Shown here piece by piece: positions 16,076-25,301 of a stretch of 64,000 bases of DNA. The translations under genes were made by a program, and so were the position numbers. The stretch spans positions 186,001-250,000 of the forward strand of contig JAFECE010000004.1 of assembly GCA_018242295.1 (NCBI GenBank). Reading direction: 5' to 3'. The notes under the pieces were generated by a model, which saw only the letters and a program-made list of their open reading frames with translations, was not told where the DNA came from and searched no databases. How positions within the stretch are numbered: the stretch's first letter is position 1; every line of letters starts with the position of its first letter. This DNA is from Pseudomonadota bacterium. GTDB taxonomy: Bacteria > Pseudomonadota > Alphaproteobacteria > Rhizobiales > Hyphomicrobiaceae.

Positions 16076-18769
16076 CTAGAACCGCTTCAAGAGACGGTCG
16101 ATGTACTCGAGTTCGTCTTGCGGCCTGCGGCTCTCGCCCGAACGCTTGCGCAGCTCTTCGAGAATTTCCCGCGCACGCTGCGCGTCGATCGCGTCGGGCA
16201 CTTTGACCGACGTGCCGAGGTCCGGACCCTGCGCACGCTGCGGCCGGCCCATCGGATCGCGGGGAGAATTGCCGCCGCGTCCGAGGCGTTGCTGCGCATT
16301 CTTCTGCATCTGCTCGGCCATCTGCTGGGCGCTCTGACGCATCTGTTCGAGCGCCTGCCCCTGCTGATTGGCCGCTTCGTCGAGATCGCCTTGCTTCAGG
16401 GCATCCTCGGCCCTGCCCATGGCATCCTGCGCCTTGCCGAGCTTGTCAGGATCGCCCGCGCCCATGTCCTCGAGATCCTTCTTCAGCTTCTCGAGTTCGT
16501 TGCGCAATTGCGCTTGGCGGTCCTGCAGGCTGCCTTTGCCGCGCCTCTGCTGTCCAGCGGACTTGCCTTGCGAACCCTGCTGGCCTTCGCCCTGCTCGCC
16601 GCCGCCTTCCTGGTCGGCCTGCATGTCTCCTTGCCCGGCCTGCTGACGGCCCTGGCCCTGCTGGCCTTGCTTGCCCTTGCCGGACTTCGGCGAACCCTGA
16701 CCGTTCGGGTCGTCCTGCGAGCCGCCCTGACCTTCCTGGCGGCGCTGCTGGCCGAACGTGTCGTCCATCAGCTGCTGCTGCTTGCCGGTAAGATCGCTCA
16801 GCTCGTTGAGCTTCTTCATCATCTGCTGCGCGCGTTTCTGCTGCGCGCGCGCTTCCGGCGAATTGCTCGCCTGCAGGCGATCCATCAGTTCGCGCATCTC
16901 CGACAGCATCCGCTCGGCTTCATCGCGCGAACCCTCGCGTGCGCTCTTCTCCAGATCCTTCATCATCTGGTCGAGGTCTTGTTGCCCGAGTTCCGAACTC
17001 TGATCGTCCTGCTGCTGCTGATCGCCGGAGGGATTTTCCTTCTCGGCGTTCTTCTGCATTTCGTTGAGATAATCGTTGAGCCGCTTCTTTAGCTCCGCCA
17101 TCGCGTCTTGAATTTCCTTGTCGTCGCCCTTCTCGATGGCATCCGACAGACGATCCTGCGCATCCTTCAGCGACCGCTCGGCTTGCGACAGCGCGCCGTC
17201 CTCGATCTTCAGCGCGATCTGCCAAAGATCGTCGATCGACTCGTTGAACGCCGCCCGCGTTTCTTGCCGGTCGAGGCGATGATAGACCGCCCTGAGACCA
17301 AGGTAGACGCTGTTGTCCTTGATGAAGCCCTCGGGCTCCATAGTCAGCGCGTCGAGCGCACGCACGACCATCGGACGGTTGCGCGAATCTTCCGCAAGCT
17401 TGCGCCGCTGCTCGACCACGGCTCGCGCCAGCGGATTCTTGAAGCGCCGCGACGGCAGAACGATTTCGATCGGTTCGCTGCGTCCGACCTGCCCGCCGAC
17501 ATCCGTCGCCTCGAGCCAGAGCTGAACGCGCTGTCCGGCCCACGGATGCTCGCCGATATCGAGCAGCGCCGACGTATCGACGGTCTTTGCGCCGGGACGC
17601 GGAATCTTGAGGCTCAGCACCGGCGGTCGCTCGAGCGGCAAGCGCGGCCCCGTGAGCGGCGGCGGCTGCGCCCATGACTTCGCGCTGTCGACAGGCTTCG
17701 GGGCCACCTTGCGCACCTTAACTTCGGCGCTCTGCAGCCCGTAATCGTCCTCGGCCTTGTAGAAGACGCGCATCGATCCGCGCGGCGTGCCGGTGATGTC
17801 CTTGGTCAGCGCGATTTTCGGCAACGCGTCGGGAATGACGTCGAAGGTCCAGGCTCCGAGCTCCCGCGTCCCCGATAAGGCGCGAATGCGTGCCGATTTA
17901 CGGATTTCGTACCGCGTCTCGGAGAGGTTCGAGGCATTCCCGTTCTTCGATGCCTCAGGCGGCACGATGAGTGGTGCGGTCGCGCCATCGCTCAAGACTT
18001 CGAGCGATAGGCCGCTCGAGCCGAAGCCGGTGCCCCTGAGGGTCAGTAGGCTGCGATCCGGGATCTCGAAAAATGTAGTCCGCTCTTTGCTATCGTCGCC
18101 AGCTGGCTGCGAGCCGTCGGCGAGAAGCACGGGAGGCAGCGCCGTATAGGGCGGCGGCGTGACCCAGGCATCCACGCGGGCCGGCGGCCCGGACTCGCCC
18201 GCACCGAAACGGAAAGCCGACGCCAGCCGGTCGCCCAGATTCCCCGTCGCCAGCAAGGCGATTGGAATGAGCAGGACGAGCAGAAGCCCGCGCACCGCCC
18301 ACGGATCGAAACGATCGGTTCTGGGCGCGGGATGGCCAACCCGAAGACGCGCGATCGCCCGGGCCAGGCGTTCGCGGTGCGCCTGCCAGATGGCGGACGT
18401 CGTGGCATCCGACGCGCCGGACGTCAGCGTATCCTCATAGGACGTCGCGGGCCGGTGCGGTACGTTCGAACGGCGTTCGATCCGCCGGATGGCCTCATCG
18501 CGCGACGGCCACGGAACGCGGACCGCGTAAACGACGGCCGCGACGGCGCCCAGCGCAAATGCGGCCAGCAGAATTTTATGAATCAGCGGGTCGAGGTAAG
18601 TCCAAACCCCGACGAACGACAGAATGGCGAACACGATCGCCAAGCCGATGATGAGCCACAGCCGCGGCCAAAGCCGCTCGAAAAACAGCGCAAGCGTGCT
18701 GAGGCGAACTTTGCGCGCAAACGACCGTGAAATCTCGGGACCAGGATCCCTGCTTTGAGGCTCTACCAT
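16076..18769 (-). CDS. TIGR02302 (DUF4175) family membrane protein
   Basis: An 897-residue alphaproteobacterial protein of the TIGR02302 type; the function is unknown. Two membrane segments lie at about residues 35-80 and one at about 150-170 (RGLLLVLLIPIALLATG). A large extracytoplasmic beta-rich part spans about 200-460. A long helical part follows, with coiled-coil heptads at about 480-680, then a glutamine/glycine-rich run at about 680-760 and a final charged helical region with DYLNEM/ELEYIDRLL-type segments. The gene is monocistronic in appearance, next to lysA on the same strand. The antisense frame at 15986-17092 is a shadow of this biased sequence. Confidence 0.85.
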   Translation of the reverse strand: MVEPQSRDPGPEISRSFARKVRLSTLALFFERLWPRLWLIIGLAIVFAILSFVGVWTYLDPLIHKILLAAFALGAVAAVVYAVRVPWPSRDEAIRRIERRSNVPHRPATSYEDTLTSGASDATTSAIWQAHRERLARAIARLRVGHPAPRTDRFDPWAVRGLLLVLLIPIALLATGNLGDRLASAFRFGAGESGPPARVDAWVTPPPYTALPPVLLADGSQPAGDDSKERTTFFEIPDRSLLTLRGTGFGSSGLSLEVLSDGATAPLIVPPEASKNGNASNLSETRYEIRKSARIRALSGTRELGAWTFDVIPDALPKIALTKDITGTPRGSMRVFYKAEDDYGLQSAEVKVRKVAPKPVDSAKSWAQPPPLTGPRLPLERPPVLSLKIPRPGAKTVDTSALLDIGEHPWAGQRVQLWLEATDVGGQVGRSEPIEIVLPSRRFKNPLARAVVEQRRKLAEDSRNRPMVVRALDALTMEPEGFIKDNSVYLGLRAVYHRLDRQETRAAFNESIDDLWQIALKIEDGALSQAERSLKDAQDRLSDAIEKGDDKEIQDAMAELKKRLNDYLNEMQKNAEKENPSGDQQQQDDQSSELGQQDLDQMMKDLEKSAREGSRDEAERMLSEMRELMDRLQASNSPEARAQQKRAQQMMKKLNELSDLTGKQQQLMDDTFGQQRRQEGQGGSQDDPNGQGSPKSGKGKQGQQGQGRQQAGQGDMQADQEGGGEQGEGQQGSQGKSAGQQRRGKGSLQDRQAQLRNELEKLKKDLEDMGAGDPDKLGKAQDAMGRAEDALKQGDLDEAANQQGQALEQMRQSAQQMAEQMQKNAQQRLGRGGNSPRDPMGRPQRAQGPDLGTSVKVPDAIDAQRAREILEELRKRSGESRRPQDELEYIDRLLKRF

Positions 18770-19075
18770 GCTTGCCTAAGCTAGCACGGGCCCCACCCCC
18801 CGCACGTTAACAAAATGCAACATGATGGGGCCCAATGCCCCGTCTATCTGGCTTCTCTACGGCTATATCTCCGCGGACGGCGCGCGCCTTATGAGTAATG
18901 GAACCCCGCCGCTGCCACACACTCCGTCATGCCGGCGAAGGCCGGCACCCAGTCAGGCTTCAACCCGGCGGCAGATACGGTCCGCTCTGCACAGGCCGCC
19001 CGTACAAATCCGCTGCACTTCGCCTGGATCCCGGCCTCCGCCGGGATGACGGTGGGGTTGCAAAACAATCAATGA
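18770..19075. repeat. Gene-free stretch with an inverted pair of palindromic repeats
   Basis: These 306 bases contain no convincing gene. A CGTCATGCCGGCGAAGGCCG element at 18925-18952 and an oppositely oriented copy at 19023-19053 (CCTGGATCCCGGCCTCCGCC followed by GGGATGACGG) bracket a 70-bp spacer. The pair could form a long hairpin after lysA-TIGR02302 region transcription. Confidence 0.65.
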
Positions 19076-20347
19076 CTAAGGCTTCAACCAGGGCGGAATG
19101 CGATCGGCGCCGATCAGATCGTCATAGCTCGGGCGCGGCCGGACGACGGCAAATTGGTCGCCGTTCACAAGGACTTCTGGCACCAAGAGGCGGCTGTTGT
19201 AGGTCGACGACATCACCGCGCCATAGGCGCCCGCAGTCATGACGGCGATGAGATCCCCCGGCTCGACCGGCGGCAACGCCCGGTCCTCCGCTAGAAAATC
19301 GCCCGTCTCGCACACCGGGCCGACGATGTCCTGCTGGATCGGCGACATGTCCGAGCGCGCTTCGGTGACCGGCCAGACGTCGTGGTAGGCCTCGTAGAGC
19401 GTCGGCCGGATCAAGTCGTTCATCGCCCCGTCAACGATCGTGAACGTCTTGTCGGTGCCTTCCTTCACGTAGATGACCTTTGTGACGAGCACTCCGGCGT
19501 TGCCGACGATCATGCGGCCCGGTTCGAGAATGAGCTTGAGGCCGAGACCGCCCAGCGCCTCCTTGACGACGGCGGCATATTCGTCGGGCGTCGGCGGAAT
19601 GTCGTTCGCACCCCGGTAAGGGACTCCGAGACCGCCTCCGATATCGAGATGCTCGAGCGCAATCCCGTTGGCCTTCAAATCGCGCGCAAGATCGGCAAGC
19701 AGCCGGAACGCGTCGCGGAACGGCGCGAGATCGGTGATCTGGCTGCCGATATGCATGTGAATGCCGGAGATCTTGATTCCGGGAAGCTTCGCCGCCTCGG
19801 CGTAGAGCTGCCGCGCATTCTCATAGGGAACGCCGAATTTGTTTTCGGCTTTGCCCGTCGAGATTTTCGCATGCGTCTTCGCATCGACGTCCGGATTGAC
19901 GCGAATGGCGATGGACGCTGTTTTGCCGAGCGACGTCGCGACCTCACTCAGCGCCAGAAGCTCCGGCTCGCTCTCGACGTTGAAGCCGTGAATGCCCTCT
20001 TCGAGCGCGTAAGCCATTTCGCCACGCGTCTTGCCAACACCGGCGAAAATGATCTTCGATGCCGCGACACCAGCTGCCCGCGCGCGGCGAAGCTCGCCTT
20101 CCGAGACGACGTCCATGCCCGCGCCGAGCCGCGCCATCGTCGCGAGCACGGCCTGGTTGGAGTTCGCCTTGACCGCAAAGCAGATCAGCGCGTTCTGATC
20201 CGCGAACGCCCGCGCCAGAACCTCGTAATGACGGACCAGCGTCGCGGTCGAATAGCAATAGAAGGGGGTTCCGACCTCAGCCGCGATGTGTGCGAGGCTC
20301 ACGTCCTCAGCATGGAGAATGCCGGACTTATACTGAAAGTGATGCAT
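19076..20347 (-). CDS. lysA: Diaminopimelate decarboxylase
   Basis: PLP-dependent fold III decarboxylase that converts meso-diaminopimelate to lysine, the last step of lysine synthesis. At 423 residues it has normal length. The PLP lysine is Lys60 in FAVKANSNQ. The glycine-rich phosphate loop DIGGGLG and EPGRMIVGNAGVL are present, and the catalytic cysteine is in VCETGDFLAEDR. It sits downstream of argH and the small lipoprotein gene on the same strand. dapD and dapE, in the same pathway, are 3-6 kb away on the opposite strand. Confidence 0.97.
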   Translation of the reverse strand: MHHFQYKSGILHAEDVSLAHIAAEVGTPFYCYSTATLVRHYEVLARAFADQNALICFAVKANSNQAVLATMARLGAGMDVVSEGELRRARAAGVAASKIIFAGVGKTRGEMAYALEEGIHGFNVESEPELLALSEVATSLGKTASIAIRVNPDVDAKTHAKISTGKAENKFGVPYENARQLYAEAAKLPGIKISGIHMHIGSQITDLAPFRDAFRLLADLARDLKANGIALEHLDIGGGLGVPYRGANDIPPTPDEYAAVVKEALGGLGLKLILEPGRMIVGNAGVLVTKVIYVKEGTDKTFTIVDGAMNDLIRPTLYEAYHDVWPVTEARSDMSPIQQDIVGPVCETGDFLAEDRALPPVEPGDLIAVMTAGAYGAVMSSTYNSRLLVPEVLVNGDQFAVVRPRPSYDDLIGADRIPPWLKP

Positions 20348-20434
20348 GGGAGCGCTTCTAGCGGATGAGGAAGACCCGCGTCACCGAAAAATTCGCAAAA
20401 GGTCAAGACGAAGTCAGTGAACCGGATAGATACA

Positions 20435-20577
20435 GAGCACTTTCCTCTCCCGGAACGGGAGAAGATGCCCGCAGGGCAGGTGAGGGACTTTCGACCAGCA
20501 TTGGCGTCCGGGTTCGTTCAAGCCCCCTCATCCGGCCTTCGGCCACCTTCTCCCAAGGGAGAAGGACTCACCGCAAC
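20435..20577. repeat. Composite CTCTCCC repeat, copy 1
   Basis: GCACTTTCCTCTCCCGG-type hairpin, then GATGCCCGCAGGGCAGGTGA, then CCCCTCATCCGGCCTTCGGC and CACCTTCTCCC...GGGAGAAGG. The same ordered blocks recur at 26607-26799, so this is one composite dispersed element rather than independent hairpins. Confidence 0.7.
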
Positions 20578-20792
20578 AGCGGGTCAAGAATGAACGACTC
20601 GTGCGGCTTCGGTGGCGCATCCGAATTCTGGCCGGCGGCCTGAGCATTGGGTGATTTCGCATCCCCGGCTGCCTTGGCGGCAGGAGGCGGCTCGAGAGGC
20701 CCCTTGACACCGCAACCTGCAAAACCGGCGCAAGCCGCGCCGACGAGCGCCACCGCGATCCAGGATTTCGTGCTGCGTAGGCGCACGGCCAT
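20568..20792 (-). CDS. lptM: Small outer-membrane lipoprotein, LptM (YifL) type
   Basis: A 74-residue lipoprotein. The signal peptide ends in the lipobox FAGC, followed by the family hallmark GVKGPLEPP. Family knowledge: LptM helps mature the LptD/LptE lipopolysaccharide translocon. It is placed between argH and lysA, the usual location of this gene in proteobacteria. The C-terminal half is low-complexity Pro/Ala/Lys. The stop codon lies next to the composite repeat. Confidence 0.88.
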   Translation of the reverse strand: MAVRLRSTKSWIAVALVGAACAGFAGCGVKGPLEPPPAAKAAGDAKSPNAQAAGQNSDAPPKPHESFILDPLLR

Positions 20793-20851
20793 GCCAAAAA
20801 CACTCCAAAACCATTCGGCCCGCTCGGAGGGCAGGCAATGTAATTAGACTT

Positions 20852-22261
20852 TTAGACCTTCGCTCGCGCCTTTTCCAACCGCCTGAGCCACTGACGGGCC
20901 ATTTTGGCGACGTTCTGTGGCGCGGTTCCCCCATAGCTCGTTCGGCTCTTGACCGAATTTTCCACAGACAGCACTGAAAATACGGCTTTCGTGATGCGCG
21001 GCTCGACGGCCTGCATGTCGGTTAGGCTCAATTGATCGAGATCGACGCCCTTGGTTTCCGCCGCCTTCACGATCGCGCCCGTCACGTGATGCGCCTCGCG
21101 GAACGGCATCTTGAGTTCCCGGACAAGCCAGTCAGCAAGATCGGTCGCCGTCGAATAGCCGCGCCCGGCGGCGGCACGCATGGCCTCCGCGTTGGGCTCC
21201 AGATCCGCGATCATGCCCGCCATGGCCGCCATGACGAGACGCAGGCTCGACAGCGCGTCGAACGTCGTCTCCTTGTCCTCCTGCATGTCCTTCGAATAGG
21301 CGAGCGGCAGCCCCTTCATCACGATGACGAGGCCCTGGAACGCTGACGCGATTCGGCCGACCTTGGCGCGCGCCAGTTCGGCGGCATCGGGGTTGCGCTT
21401 CTGCGGCATGATGGACGAGCCGGTGGTGAACCGGTCGGAGAGTTTCACGAAGCCGAACTGTGGCGTCATCCAGATGACGATCTCTTCGGCGAGGCGCGAG
21501 AAATGCACGGCCGCGATGGTCGCCGCGGCAAGGGTTTCGAGCGCGAAGTCGCGATCCGAGACGCCGTCGAGCGAATTCGCCATCGGCCGGTCGAAGCCGA
21601 GCGCCTCCGCCGTCATTTCGCGGTTGATCGGGAACGAGGTTCCGGCGAGCGCCGCCGAGCCGAGCGGCGATTCATTGAGCCGCTTTCGGGCATCCGCGAA
21701 CCGGCCACGGTCACGCCCGATCATTTCGACGTAGGCGAGCAGATGATGGCCGAACGTCACCGGTTGCGCAGGTTGCAGATGCGTGAATCCCGGCATGACG
21801 GTCGCCGCGTGCGCCTCAGCCTTCTCGGCGAGCGCCTGCTGCACGGTTTCCAAAGCCGCGTCGATGCCGTCGATGGCGTCGCGCACGAAGAGCCGGAAAT
21901 CCGTCGCCACCTGGTCGTTCCGCGAGCGTGCGGTATGCAGCCGCCCCGCCGCCGGACCGATCAGCTCCTTAAGCCGATTTTCGACGTTCATATGCACGTC
22001 TTCGAGCGCACGCGAGAACTCGAACGTGCCCGCGTCGATCTCCGCCTTGATCTTGTCGAGGCCTTTTGCGATTTCACGTGCATCGGTTTTGGCTATGATG
22101 CCTGCCTCGGCGAGCATCACCGCATGCGCCTTCGAACCGCGAATGTCCTGCGGGGCAAGCTGCTTGTCGAAGCCTATCGAGGCATTTATCTCCTGCATGA
22201 TCTCGGCAGGAGACATTGCGAAACGGCCACCCCACATGGTGTTGGCTGGCTTGTCGGTCAC
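20852..22261 (-). CDS. argH: Argininosuccinate lyase
   Basis: Homotetrameric lyase that splits argininosuccinate into arginine and fumarate. The superfamily signature [11 protein letters not shown] is intact, as are the N-terminal MWGGRFA and [15 protein letters not shown] segments. I place the start at GTG 22261 ([11 protein letters not shown]), which follows GGAGCCGCCC; the longer frame to 22351 would overlap the divergent thioredoxin gene and adds unrelated sequence. This gives 469 residues, normal for ArgH. The gene heads the argH-lptM-lysA run. Confidence 0.96.
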   Translation of the reverse strand: MTDKPANTMWGGRFAMSPAEIMQEINASIGFDKQLAPQDIRGSKAHAVMLAEAGIIAKTDAREIAKGLDKIKAEIDAGTFEFSRALEDVHMNVENRLKELIGPAAGRLHTARSRNDQVATDFRLFVRDAIDGIDAALETVQQALAEKAEAHAATVMPGFTHLQPAQPVTFGHHLLAYVEMIGRDRGRFADARKRLNESPLGSAALAGTSFPINREMTAEALGFDRPMANSLDGVSDRDFALETLAAATIAAVHFSRLAEEIVIWMTPQFGFVKLSDRFTTGSSIMPQKRNPDAAELARAKVGRIASAFQGLVIVMKGLPLAYSKDMQEDKETTFDALSSLRLVMAAMAGMIADLEPNAEAMRAAAGRGYSTATDLADWLVRELKMPFREAHHVTGAIVKAAETKGVDLDQLSLTDMQAVEPRITKAVFSVLSVENSVKSRTSYGGTAPQNVAKMARQWLRRLEKARAKV

Positions 22262-22299
22262 GGGCGGCTCCGTATCAGAGAAGAGAACAAGGTTACCAA

Positions 22300-22947
22300 A
22301 TGACAGCGAACGGCGCGGGAAGCCCGCAAAAGGCTCTTTGGATTGTTGCACTGTCGGCGCTGGCCGGGTTCGGGGCCGTATACGTTATCGGAGGCGGGTT
22401 AAGCAACGGAAGTTCGGACGAATCCAGCGCCCGCGCGCAGAATATATCGCCGCCCGCCGTCGGGAAATCCGGGGCTTCCTCATTCAAGCTCGGAGAAATG
22501 GCGGCCTTCGTAACCAAAAAGACGCCTGAGCCGCTACCCGACATCACCTTCCAGGACGCCGCCGGAAAGGATGTCACGCTCTCGAGCTTCAAGGGCAAGA
22601 CGATCCTTCTCAATCTGTGGGCGACCTGGTGCGAGCCCTGCCGCGAGGAGATGCCGGCTCTCGATCGACTGCAAAAGGATCTTGGCAGCGACAAGTTCGA
22701 GGTCGTGGCGCTGAGCCTCGACCGCAAGGGCTACGAGGCGTCGCGCAAGTTCCTCGACGATTTGAAAGCCGGCAACGTGAAGCTCTATTCGGACGCGTCC
22801 GCCAAGCAGGGCATGGCCCTGAAGCTTCTCGGAATGCCGACGACGATCCTCATCAACAAGGATGGATTGGAAGTCGGTCGTTTGGCGGGTTCGGCGAAAT
22901 GGGATTCAGAAGACGCCAAAAAGCTCATCGAGGCGGCGATGAACTAG
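22300..22947 (+). CDS. tlpA: TlpA-family membrane-anchored thioredoxin
   Basis: A 215-residue thiol-disulphide oxidoreductase held in the inner membrane by an N-terminal helix (about residues 10-32), with the thioredoxin domain in the periplasm. The active site [11 protein letters not shown] and the cis-proline segment [13 protein letters not shown] are intact. TlpA proteins reduce periplasmic partners such as Cu-binding assembly factors for cytochrome oxidase, fitting the SCO gene elsewhere in the window. The ATG at 22300 has AAGG seven bases upstream and is 38 bp from the divergent argH start. Confidence 0.92.
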   Translation: MTANGAGSPQKALWIVALSALAGFGAVYVIGGGLSNGSSDESSARAQNISPPAVGKSGASSFKLGEMAAFVTKKTPEPLPDITFQDAAGKDVTLSSFKGKTILLNLWATWCEPCREEMPALDRLQKDLGSDKFEVVALSLDRKGYEASRKFLDDLKAGNVKLYSDASAKQGMALKLLGMPTTILINKDGLEVGRLAGSAKWDSEDAKKLIEAAMN

Positions 22948-22986
22948 CCACCCCGTGTAGCTGAAACGTCCCGAACGGACGGCGAA

Positions 22987-23235
22987 TTACTTCTTCTTCG
23001 TTTTCTGCGTCAGCGCCGAAGCAGCAACCGATTTCGCTTCCTTGCTCGCCTTCGGATCGTGCAGGATTTTTGACGCTGCCGATGCGACCACCTTGCCCGT
23101 CGTTTCCTTCGGGGACTTCGTCTGCGTGAGCGCCGAAGCTGCAACCGACTTTTCAGCCTTGGTCGCCGTCTTGCTGCTCAGCACCTTTGAGGCTGCCGAG
23201 GACACCTTCTTGCTGGTGACTTCCGATTTCGCCAT
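22987..23235 (-). CDS. Small basic protein with two internal repeats
   Basis: An 82-residue Lys/Ser/Ala-rich protein made of two similar halves: one has SSAASKVL and KSVAASALTQT, the other ASAASKIL and KSVAASALTQK. The start follows AAGGAAGC, a good ribosome binding site. No enzyme motif is present. The composition and repeats recall small histone-like or stress-associated proteins common in Rhizobiales, but I do not assign a function. It stands alone between tlpA and dapD. Confidence 0.75.
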   Translation of the reverse strand: MAKSEVTSKKVSSAASKVLSSKTATKAEKSVAASALTQTKSPKETTGKVVASAASKILHDPKASKEAKSVAASALTQKTKKK

Positions 23236-23474
23236 GGACGTTGCTTCCTTGTTCCGGGGGGCCGCGGAAGTGCGGTCCGACGAGCATGCACCATGCCCGA
23301 TTCGAATTCACCGTGTAATGACGGCAAAGGCCTGTTTTCATCCGATTTGCACGCTTCCGGTCACCGACGGTGCGCGGGCACACCTATTGGCGCTGTTCGA
23401 ATTGACACCCCGCGCCCGAGAGGCGACAAGCGCGTCTCAAACGCCAAGCTGCACAGCATCGGAGACGCTTTCCC

Positions 23475-24317
23475 ATGGCCCACGACGACCTGAAGAAGAC
23501 AATCGAAACGGCATGGGAAGCCCGCGACGGCCTTTCGTTCGATACCAAGGGCGCGGTGCGCGACGCCGTCGAGACCGCCCTCAACCTGCTCGATAAGGGC
23601 GAAGCCCGCGTCGCCGAGAAGGCGGACGGCACCTGGGTCGTCAATCAGTGGCTGAAAAAGGCGGTCCTTTTGTCGTTCCGCCTCAATGACATGGAAACGA
23701 TCCCGGGTGGGCCTGCAGGCAGCTTCTACTGGGATAAGGTGCCCCCGAAATTCGCCGGCTGGACGGAAGCAGACTTCCGAAAGGGCGGCTTCCGGGTCCT
23801 GCCTGGCGCCATCGTCCGCCGCTCGGCCTACATCGCTCCTGGCGCCGTTTTGCTCCCCTCGTTCGTCAACCTCGGCGCCTACGTCGACAGCGGCACGATG
23901 GTCGATACCTGGGCGACGGTCGGAAGTTGCGCTCAGATCGGGAAAAATTGCCATATTTCCGGCGGCGCCGGCATTGGCGGCGTGCTCGAGCCCCTTCAGG
24001 CCGGCCCCGTCGTGATCGAGGATAACTGCTTCATCGGCGCCCGTGCCGAGGTCGCCGAAGGCGTTCAGATCGGCGAAGGCTCCGTGCTCTCAATGGGCGT
24101 TTACATCGGGGCCTCGACGACGATCATCGATCGCGCCACAGGCGAAAAAATGTTTGGCAAGGTGCCTCCCTATTCTGTCGTCGTATCGGGTACGATGCCA
24201 GGGAAGCCGCTGCCGAACGGGGAACCCGGTCCAAATCTCTACTGCGCCGTGATCGTCAAGCGCGTCGATGAAAAGACGCGCAGCAAGACCAGCATCAACG
24301 ACCTTCTCAGAGATTGA
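23475..24317 (+). CDS. dapD: 2,3,4,5-tetrahydropyridine-2,6-dicarboxylate N-succinyltransferase
   Basis: Catalyses the succinyl-CoA-dependent step of the diaminopimelate pathway. At 280 residues it is typical in length. The left-handed beta-helix of hexapeptide repeats covers about residues 100-245 ([20 protein letters not shown], then [18 protein letters not shown]). The N-terminal helical domain and the C-terminal [20 protein letters not shown] are as expected. The ATG follows GGAGACGCTTTCCC. dapE, the later desuccinylase, is 1 kb downstream on the same strand. Confidence 0.97.
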   Translation: MAHDDLKKTIETAWEARDGLSFDTKGAVRDAVETALNLLDKGEARVAEKADGTWVVNQWLKKAVLLSFRLNDMETIPGGPAGSFYWDKVPPKFAGWTEADFRKGGFRVLPGAIVRRSAYIAPGAVLLPSFVNLGAYVDSGTMVDTWATVGSCAQIGKNCHISGGAGIGGVLEPLQAGPVVIEDNCFIGARAEVAEGVQIGEGSVLSMGVYIGASTTIIDRATGEKMFGKVPPYSVVVSGTMPGKPLPNGEPGPNLYCAVIVKRVDEKTRSKTSINDLLRD

Positions 24318-24327
24318 GCGAAATCAG

Positions 24328-25083
24328 GTGGGGAAGTCATCGAAATTCCGGCAGCTTGATCCGGCTCGCATCACGGCGAGTCTCGATCAGCTTGCTCGGC
24401 GTATCGATGAGCGGTTTCCAGGCGCCGGCCTTGTGAACGTTTGCCGCGAACTCCTCGCGCTTGCCAAGGAAACGGCGAGCGCGGCACAGGAGATCAATCG
24501 TCCGCATCTCTTCCTGCGCTTCATTATCTGGCTCGCGATCACCGCCGGTATCGTCCTGTTGATCGTCGTTGCCCAGCTCATTCTCGGCGGCACCAAGGCG
24601 AACGACGACCTTTTCGGCACGCTGCAGGGCATCGATTCCGGCTTCAACATCGTCGTGCTGATGGGCGCGACGCTTTATTTCGTCTCGTCGCTCGAATCGC
24701 GCTGGAAGCAGCGAAAGGCGCTTGCCGCACTTCACGAGTTCCGCTCCATCATCCATGTCATCGACATGCACCAGCTGACGAAAGACCCGAGCATGTTGGC
24801 GGCCGTGCATACGTCGAGCTCGCCCGACCGGAGCCTGTCCCCGTTCGAGCTCGTTCGGTATCTCGACTATTGTTCCGAGATGCTGTCTCTCACGGCCAAG
24901 CTCGCGGCGCTCTACGCCGAGAAGCTCAGCGACCCGGTCGTGGTCGACACGGTCGGCGACCTCGAACGGCTGACGTCGGACCTATCCGGCAAGATCTGGC
25001 AGAAGATCACGATCGTGCAGAGCCTTGAAGGCCGGGACATCCCATTGCCCGCGGTGACCAAGCTCTATCCGCAGCCGAGCTGA
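24328..25083 (+). CDS. Hypothetical two-helix membrane protein between dapD and dapE
   Basis: About 251 residues starting at GTG 24328, 10 bp after dapD. The longer frame from 24268 would overlap dapD. Two membrane segments lie at about residues 62-86 (FIIWLAITAGIVLLIVVAQL) and 107-123 (IVVLMGATLYFVSS). The second part is helical and soluble, with no motif I recognise. The tight spacing suggests cotranscription with dapD. No link to lysine synthesis can be read from the sequence. Confidence 0.75.
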   Translation: MGKSSKFRQLDPARITASLDQLARRIDERFPGAGLVNVCRELLALAKETASAAQEINRPHLFLRFIIWLAITAGIVLLIVVAQLILGGTKANDDLFGTLQGIDSGFNIVVLMGATLYFVSSLESRWKQRKALAALHEFRSIIHVIDMHQLTKDPSMLAAVHTSSSPDRSLSPFELVRYLDYCSEMLSLTAKLAALYAEKLSDPVVVDTVGDLERLTSDLSGKIWQKITIVQSLEGRDIPLPAVTKLYPQPS

Positions 25084-25091
25084 AAGGCCGC

Positions 25092-25301
25092 AAAGAGTCG
25101 TCGAGCATTCTTGATATCGGGGCGCATTTCGGATTTAAGGTCGGTCATGATCACTTAACATCCGGCGAAAAAGCAGTCCTGATTGCGTTGGCGATCCCCG
25201 GTTTGGCCCTGGTCCTCTTTAACGGCTTCGTTCGGGGAACGCGCGGACCGAACCGCTTCGGACCCGATCCGTTTCAAAAACGAGTTCAGACGGCGATATG
25301 A
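25092..25301 (+). pseudogene. Remnant of a DUF805-like membrane protein upstream of dapE
   Basis: A frame with no ATG or GTG start ends in GTRGPNRFGPDPF, after a hydrophobic run LIALAIPGLALVLFNG. That pattern, a last membrane helix followed by G-NRFGPDP, is how DUF805 proteins end. The N-terminal two-thirds of the family is missing because the preceding gene occupies the space. The stop TGA overlaps the dapE start in an ATGA arrangement. It could be a decayed gene, or a short product started from TTG or CTG. Confidence 0.4.

Noticed and set aside
15986-17092. 368-residue plus-strand frame rich in Leu/Ala
   Set aside because: It is the antisense of the glutamine-rich part of the TIGR02302 gene; biased codons keep the frame open.
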